Source: Neonectria sp. B-13 (taxonomy: Eukaryota; Ascomycota; Sordariomycetes; Hypocreales; Nectriaceae). Taken from it: 64,000 nucleotides of DNA. Location of the stretch: contig NOKP01000001.1 in the NCBI GenBank assembly GCA_002682825.1, forward strand, positions 3,785,296-3,849,295. The letters run 5' to 3'. Under the pieces are notes generated by a model. The model did no database searches. It saw only the letters and a program-made list of their open reading frames with translations, and was not told the DNA's origin. Position 1 is the stretch's first letter, and every line of letters starts with the position of its first letter. A program made the translations under genes and the position numbers. Positions 59,728 to 64,000 of the stretch are shown here, piece after piece.

Positions 59728-59757
59728 GGAGTACGGAGTACGGAGCACGGAGTACGA
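59728..59757. repeat. GGAGTAC heptamer repeat
   Basis: Four copies of GGAGTAC/GGAGCAC in tandem. Related TACGGAGTACG and TCCGTACTCCG strings occur elsewhere (for example near 52155-52170), suggesting a dispersed simple motif. Confidence 0.8.
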
Positions 59758-60642
59758 AGACGGGGTACGAATAGGTAGACGAGGAAACGCCTTGAAATTG
59801 AAGCGGGACGGGACGTTTTGAGTACGCTAGTCCGCCCGTTCCATCGTTGCTTCGGTTTTGGCGTTCTACAAAGTTCAAAGTACGAAGTACTAATACTACT
59901 AGTACTACTAGTAGTAGGTATGGAATAGGCCGCGAAAACGGGAACTTGCCTGAGGCTTGAGGCGGCGATTGGCTTGCCTTTGTTGCGACACCTGTTGGTT
60001 GACAGAGGAGACGAGCAACTGGCAGGCGGGATCTCGGATTGCCGTCTCCACGGATCCTACGCAATGTCAGAACCAAGTCCATCTAATCCCAAGATCAAAC
60101 CGAACTCACTGCGGAACGGGTTTTGAGACGGGTTCTGAGGCGGGTGCTCCTTCTACCCATGGACATGGCCTGACACTGAACAAAGTGTGATCAGTCACCT
60201 TTCTCCTCACTCACCAGCCAAGATCCAATCATGTGATCAAGCGAGCAAGGCCAACTCAATCCCACCTCACTGCACTGTGCAGGGTCGGTTCAAATGCAGA
60301 GCCGCCCCAAACTTGCCCGTGTCATCTTCGCGGTCGCACGACAACTCCTCTCCCATCTCCAAAGTTAGTCCTATGGCACAATCTGTTCTCTGCCTATTAA
60401 ATTCGCCGGCCACATATCCAAGACTGCTTCGCATTGGTCCTTTCGAGGCCGCGTTGGCCGAAGCAGCCTTCAGCTCCACCGCCTGATCCGCGCGGCTCTA
60501 GCTGCCACCGCCTGCCAAGCTTGCCAGCTAGCAAACTATACATACTGCATGTGGTTTCTGTCATGTACTGCAACGCTGTTTTGAGGGCTAATGATCTGTT
60601 TCTCTGGCCTAGATTGTCCCGCTGTGCACCCTTAGCTGCATC

Positions 60643-62367
60643 ATGGAGTTGAGCCAGCAGTCCATCCACGATGTCATCCATCCTACAGCCGCCTTCTCCG
60701 AGACTCCACCAGCCCCGGCCTCGGAGGATCAGCATCGGAACCAGCCCCTAGGCTGGCATGACTCGTTGCTGAATCCCAAGAACCGCATTGACAGTCTCGC
60801 AGCGCTCAAACGTCCGCTCTGGCGCATCGACGGCTGCACTGCTTTTGGGAGCCAATTCTACGCTGTGCCGCTGTTCGTCGAATCCATTTCGCCCATTAGA
60901 ATGGACGTCTTCATCCCTGAGCCAGCCAAGCTCTCGGATGATTTTCGAAGGGTTCTTGATGTCGATGTTGCATTCCACACCACCAGCGGGTCCCGGATCG
61001 CCATTTTGGGCATCACCCGTCATATTCTCCGGATCCTACAGCATTGGTCGTCCCGTATGCACGACCCTACACAAATCTTTAACAACGTACCATTTGGGTC
61101 CAGGATCGTTTTCAACAATCTTCCTGTGAACATTGCCGACGCCCAGATCTCAATTGCCCCGACTCACTACCTGGAACGACAGCTCCTCTCTGTGGCATCA
61201 CTTGAGAAATACTGGCAGGGCGATGTACAATTACCTCCGACTATCGATATCAGTGATGTAACGTACGTCTCGCAGCTGCATGACAGCGTTTGTCTAGTCA
61301 AGATTCACGGCAAGACGTGGATTTTCAAGGCCCTCACAAGCTATACCAAGTATCTGTACCATGAGCTGAGGCAACTCTTGACCATCCAACCCCACCCCAA
61401 TATCGTTTCTCGGCCAGTTCACTTGGTGACGAAGAAATGCAGCTTTGGGAGCAAGGTCGCAGCTATTGGGTTCACTCTGGAGTACCATACCTATGGCAGC
61501 CTCCGTGACTTGATCCCCTTCCTGCGGATACATGACAACATTTCATTGGCCGACGAGACAAAGTGGTCACTTCAACTCGCATCGGCACTAGTCCACTTGC
61601 GCGGAACATCAGACATTTTCTATCCGGACCTGAGACTTGACAACATTGTACTCTCATCCTCCCGCAATGCCATCATGGTCGACTTCGAACAGCGAGGGGT
61701 CTGGTGCGAGTTCGCGGCTCCGGAGGTGAACGCCTTGGAGTACGTGAGACTGCTTGCCGTTGACGAGGAGATTCCCATGGAGGTCAGCGAGAAATATGCG
61801 AATATCCTGACAGAGATGCTACCTGGCTGGGAAACGATGGGCGAGGGCGAGGGATATGTGTGGCCGTCAAAGGGGTACAACGTGCCGTGGGCATGCCTCA
61901 CGCGAACTGAGCAGGAGGCCTGTGAAGTTTACATGCTGGGCAGGGTGCTTTGGTGCATTTTCGAAGGAAACAGTGCTCCCCAGCGAGCCGCTGTTTGGCT
62001 GTCGTATCGATGGGAGCCCTCTGTGGAGTTCCCAGGATACACCAGAACGCCAGAGCGCATCCGCCACCTCATCGATCGCTGCACTCGAGGCAGGCAAGCT
62101 GGGATGAGCAGACTAATCGTGAGGGAGAGGAATCAACTTGTGCTCCGTGAACATGAGAACCGGGGTCTTTCGACAGCAGAGAATGTTCAGAAGACAGCGA
62201 GGGGTTGGTGGTCGAGGGAGATTGCAGAGTCAGAGCAGTGGTTGAAAGAGAGGATGGAGGGCATGAAGCGGGGGAACTGGAAGGAGAATTACTATGACCG
62301 GCCGACTCTCAAGGAGGTTCGAGATGAGCTGGAGGCGTTTCGAGATGAGGCTGGCCTTGACATTTGA
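60643..62367 (+). CDS. Atypical protein kinase-like protein
   Basis: An uninterrupted frame of 574 residues. The N-terminal 200 residues have no motif I can name. From about residue 205 a protein-kinase-like fold can be traced: Lys229 in TWIFKAL, Glu241 in YHELRQLL, PHPNIVSRPVHL, a hinge near TLEYHTYGSLRDL, the catalytic-loop segment YPDLRLDN (Asp329, Asn334, in place of HRDLKPEN), Asp347 in VDFEQRG (in place of DFG), and AAPEV as the APE motif (359-361). The metal-binding Asp is retained but Gly is Glu, and the HRD His and Arg are Tyr and Pro, and the Gly-rich loop is poor. It may be a weak or dead kinase, a type often found expanded in fungi. The C-terminal 70 residues are charged and probably helical. 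Start ATG 60643 follows a purine-poor context. Confidence 0.75.
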   Translation: MELSQQSIHDVIHPTAAFSETPPAPASEDQHRNQPLGWHDSLLNPKNRIDSLAALKRPLWRIDGCTAFGSQFYAVPLFVESISPIRMDVFIPEPAKLSDDFRRVLDVDVAFHTTSGSRIAILGITRHILRILQHWSSRMHDPTQIFNNVPFGSRIVFNNLPVNIADAQISIAPTHYLERQLLSVASLEKYWQGDVQLPPTIDISDVTYVSQLHDSVCLVKIHGKTWIFKALTSYTKYLYHELRQLLTIQPHPNIVSRPVHLVTKKCSFGSKVAAIGFTLEYHTYGSLRDLIPFLRIHDNISLADETKWSLQLASALVHLRGTSDIFYPDLRLDNIVLSSSRNAIMVDFEQRGVWCEFAAPEVNALEYVRLLAVDEEIPMEVSEKYANILTEMLPGWETMGEGEGYVWPSKGYNVPWACLTRTEQEACEVYMLGRVLWCIFEGNSAPQRAAVWLSYRWEPSVEFPGYTRTPERIRHLIDRCTRGRQAGMSRLIVRERNQLVLREHENRGLSTAENVQKTARGWWSREIAESEQWLKERMEGMKRGNWKENYYDRPTLKEVRDELEAFRDEAGLDI

Positions 62368-62676
62368 GCGGCATCGTTGCGCGGGCAGTTATCGCAGACA
62401 CGGGACACAGACGCGGGACACAGACACGCCGACATAAGCCTAAGACGACCCTAACTGAGCCTAAGTAGCAGGGGTCGTAACAAGAAGTATTTCATATGAT
62501 GGCACGAGTCCGATTCTTGAAAGAAAATCTATTTGTTGTAATCTGGTTGTGAGGTATCTAAAGAGAGCATTCGCCTTAAGCCGGAAGGATATCAAACGGA
62601 CATTCTGTGCCATCCCGGTGCCAATCCACTACGCCAAACGTGAAGAAACCAGCTTCAACGACTCGAACCGACTCCC
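62368..62676. other. Convergent intergenic spacer
   Basis: 309 bases between two stops with a short GGGACACAGAC repeat near 62402-62427; no gene is visible. Confidence 0.6.
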
Positions 62677-64000
62677 TTACTTCATCCTCTTGGACTTGCG
62701 ATCTGTGCCTTGGCCCTGGACGGACCGCTTCATGCCAGATCTCCTGCTGGACGTCCTCAGCCTGTCAAGGAGGGCGCGAAAGCGAGCTGCGTAGGCAGCC
62801 GGGGCGCCATGGACGCCGACCTGGTCGAGGATGTCCTCGAGCTTGTTTAGGAACTGGCTCGCAGCTTCAGGGAGCAGGTTCAGCACGCCGATGACGAAGT
62901 CCTGGTCGCGGTCGCCGACGAGGCTCAGGTACAGGTTGCGGGCGCGGCGGTTGGCGCCTGGGTGTACGTCACGGTTGCGGGCGACGACGACGTCGAGGAT
63001 GTGCACGAGACTGCGGGCGGCGGAGATAGCCTCGGCGGGCTGGAGCGGGCGGTCGCGAGCATACAGCTCGTGCTTGATCAGGCGGACGGCACCAAGGATG
63101 TGGGCGGCGGCCCAGACGACGTCGCGGGGGGTCTCGCGGGAAGGGCTAGGGTTGTCCAGGGTCGTGGCGTAGGCGTCGAGGTCACGGAGGACGTGGTCGA
63201 CGCGCTGGGAGAGCTTGCGGAAGGGGTCGTTGATGGGATCCGTGGGGCGGCAGAGGGAGCGGAAGTAGTGGAAGAACTGGTGGTTATCGAGGAGCATGCG
63301 GAAGACGGTGCGGTCGAGGTCGTGGCGCTTGAAGACCTTCTTGCCGGCAGACGGCCGGGCGAAGATGTCCGGGCGGTAGTCCTCCGGGGATGCGCCGCAG
63401 ACCGAGGAGAGGAGCTCGCGGGCTTCCTCGGCGCGGTACGGGTCCAGCTCATTGTCGTACTCGGAGTCCGGAGTGACGACTTGGCAGTGGATTCCTTCGG
63501 CGAGCAGGTCGAGGTGGTGGCTGGCGATGTTCTGAAAGGGGTCCCCCATCTCCCTGGGGAAGCCGCGGTCGGTCATCTTCAGGGGCTTGGCGCCGTCCTG
63601 GTCATAAACGGTCTGTTTGACGACCTGGTCGAGCAGCCAGAGGAGGTGCTCGCAGGGCTCGTCGCTCTGACCACAGGAGCAGCTCAACTGCGAGGCGCCG
63701 TCTTCGGAGGCTCGGATGCGGATGGACCGGGTGACGAGCTCCGTCATTTGGAAAGCGTAGGTGTCGTTGATGAGGCGGCACTTCTGGAGGGCGATCCGGG
63801 GAGGTTCCCTGAAGGCATCGCGGACGGCGTTCTGAGTGGATTCCGGGAGATGGTCGATAAGATAAGCCAGTTTGGAGGGAGACCTGACGATGGCGGGAGA
63901 CTCGTCTTCGAACTCAGAGATATCTGAATCCGACTCCGACTCGGAGCTTGACTCGGAGCTTGACTCGTGCTCGAGATACTGGCTCGATCCCGCGGGACGA
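62677..64000 (-). CDS. SWIM zinc-finger domain protein, 5' end beyond window
   Basis: The frame runs without interruption from the window edge (first complete codon at 63999-63997) to the TAA at 62677, 440 residues, and no start codon is required inside the window. The first part is Ser/Glu/Asp-rich and acidic (HESSSESSSESESD), then a segment with DHLPESTQNAVRDAF. The SWIM motif CSCGQSDEPCEH fits C-x-C-x6-C-x-H and lies about 100 residues in. A long helical part follows (FRMLLDNHQFFHYFRSL, DVVWAAAHILGAVRLIKHEL). The end is basic (SRRSGMKRSVQ, RKSKRMK), perhaps a nuclear signal. SWIM domains bind DNA or proteins in several eukaryotic families; the role here is not known. The opposite strand is open for 321 codons but is a shadow of this GC-rich gene. 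Confidence 0.8.
   Translation of the reverse strand, partial: RPAGSSQYLEHESSSESSSESESDSDISEFEDESPAIVRSPSKLAYLIDHLPESTQNAVRDAFREPPRIALQKCRLINDTYAFQMTELVTRSIRIRASEDGASQLSCSCGQSDEPCEHLLWLLDQVVKQTVYDQDGAKPLKMTDRGFPREMGDPFQNIASHHLDLLAEGIHCQVVTPDSEYDNELDPYRAEEARELLSSVCGASPEDYRPDIFARPSAGKKVFKRHDLDRTVFRMLLDNHQFFHYFRSLCRPTDPINDPFRKLSQRVDHVLRDLDAYATTLDNPSPSRETPRDVVWAAAHILGAVRLIKHELYARDRPLQPAEAISAARSLVHILDVVVARNRDVHPGANRRARNLYLSLVGDRDQDFVIGVLNLLPEAASQFLNKLEDILDQVGVHGAPAAYAARFRALLDRLRTSSRRSGMKRSVQGQGTDRKSKRMK

Larger units (their letters stand above)
55481..60642. other. 5.2 kb intergenic region
   Basis: No gene is supported. The first 550 bases upstream of the zinc-cluster start are pyrimidine-rich on the minus strand and likely leader. 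Frames at 56105-56650 and 58636-58923 show no domain and the latter starts at GTG. GATCCATCC repeats lie at 58129-58190, GGAGTACG repeats at 59728-59757 and TACTA/AGTAC-rich DNA at 59875-59920. A CTAC-type run occurs at 59317-59341. The last part precedes the kinase-like gene. Confidence 0.5.

Noticed and set aside
62962..63927. 321-codon open frame on the + strand opposite the SWIM gene
   Set aside because: It is a mirror frame of a GC-rich coding strand; its protein is a monotonous Val/Gly/Glu/Asp mix and has no domain.

Overview
The window looks like a nuclear segment of a filamentous ascomycete (Pezizomycotina, probably Sordariomycetes). Genes carry short introns (about 50-120 nt) with GTRNGT-type donors, CTRAY-like branch sites and YAG acceptors. 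Codon third positions favour C and G, intergenic DNA is long and carries simple repeats, and the gene set is typical of moulds (Kre9/KNH-type GPI protein, DUF3605, Crt10, Mep ammonium transporter, Zn(II)2Cys6 regulator). No tRNA, rRNA, CRISPR array, intact transposon or bacterial-type operon was recognised. Exon coordinates were worked out by hand from splice signals and frame continuity, and family names rest on motif recognition without database searches.

Layout: 0-5.4 kb holds a small Ala/Ser-rich hypothetical gene (+) and a GPI-anchored Kre9/KNH-like wall protein (-). 11.0-13.3 kb is UTP-glucose-1-phosphate uridylyltransferase (-), apparently with two GC-AG introns. 16.1-18.0 kb is a convergent pair, a DUF3605 protein (+) and a dihydroneopterin-aldolase-like protein (-). 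18.0-26.5 kb has no intact gene and contains possible relics, one ankyrin-like. 26.5-34.8 kb is a run of three + strand genes: a Frizzled-like seven-helix receptor, a membrane-anchored GH5 hydrolase and a Crt10-like regulator. After a 5.8 kb gap, 40.6-45.0 kb is a convergent pair, an ammonium transporter (+) and a membrane-anchored histidine acid phosphatase (-). 47.9-49.3 kb is a TauD-like dioxygenase (-) with an irregular third intron. 52.4-55.5 kb is a large Zn(II)2Cys6 regulator (-) whose start lies in a six-base coding exon. 60.6-64.0 kb is a convergent pair, an atypical kinase-like protein (+) and a SWIM zinc-finger protein (-) cut by the window edge.

Functional picture: the genes do not form an obvious biosynthetic cluster. 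Common themes are the cell surface and nutrient acquisition (UDP-glucose supply, wall protein, surface GH5, ammonium uptake, surface phosphatase) and sensing or regulation (receptor, zinc-cluster factor, Crt10, kinase-like protein). I found no clearly new multi-gene system. The observations most worth following are splicing oddities (GC-AG introns, a GT...GG intron, tandem acceptors, a six-base first coding exon), two hydrolases built as type II membrane proteins, and the decayed 8.5 kb region.
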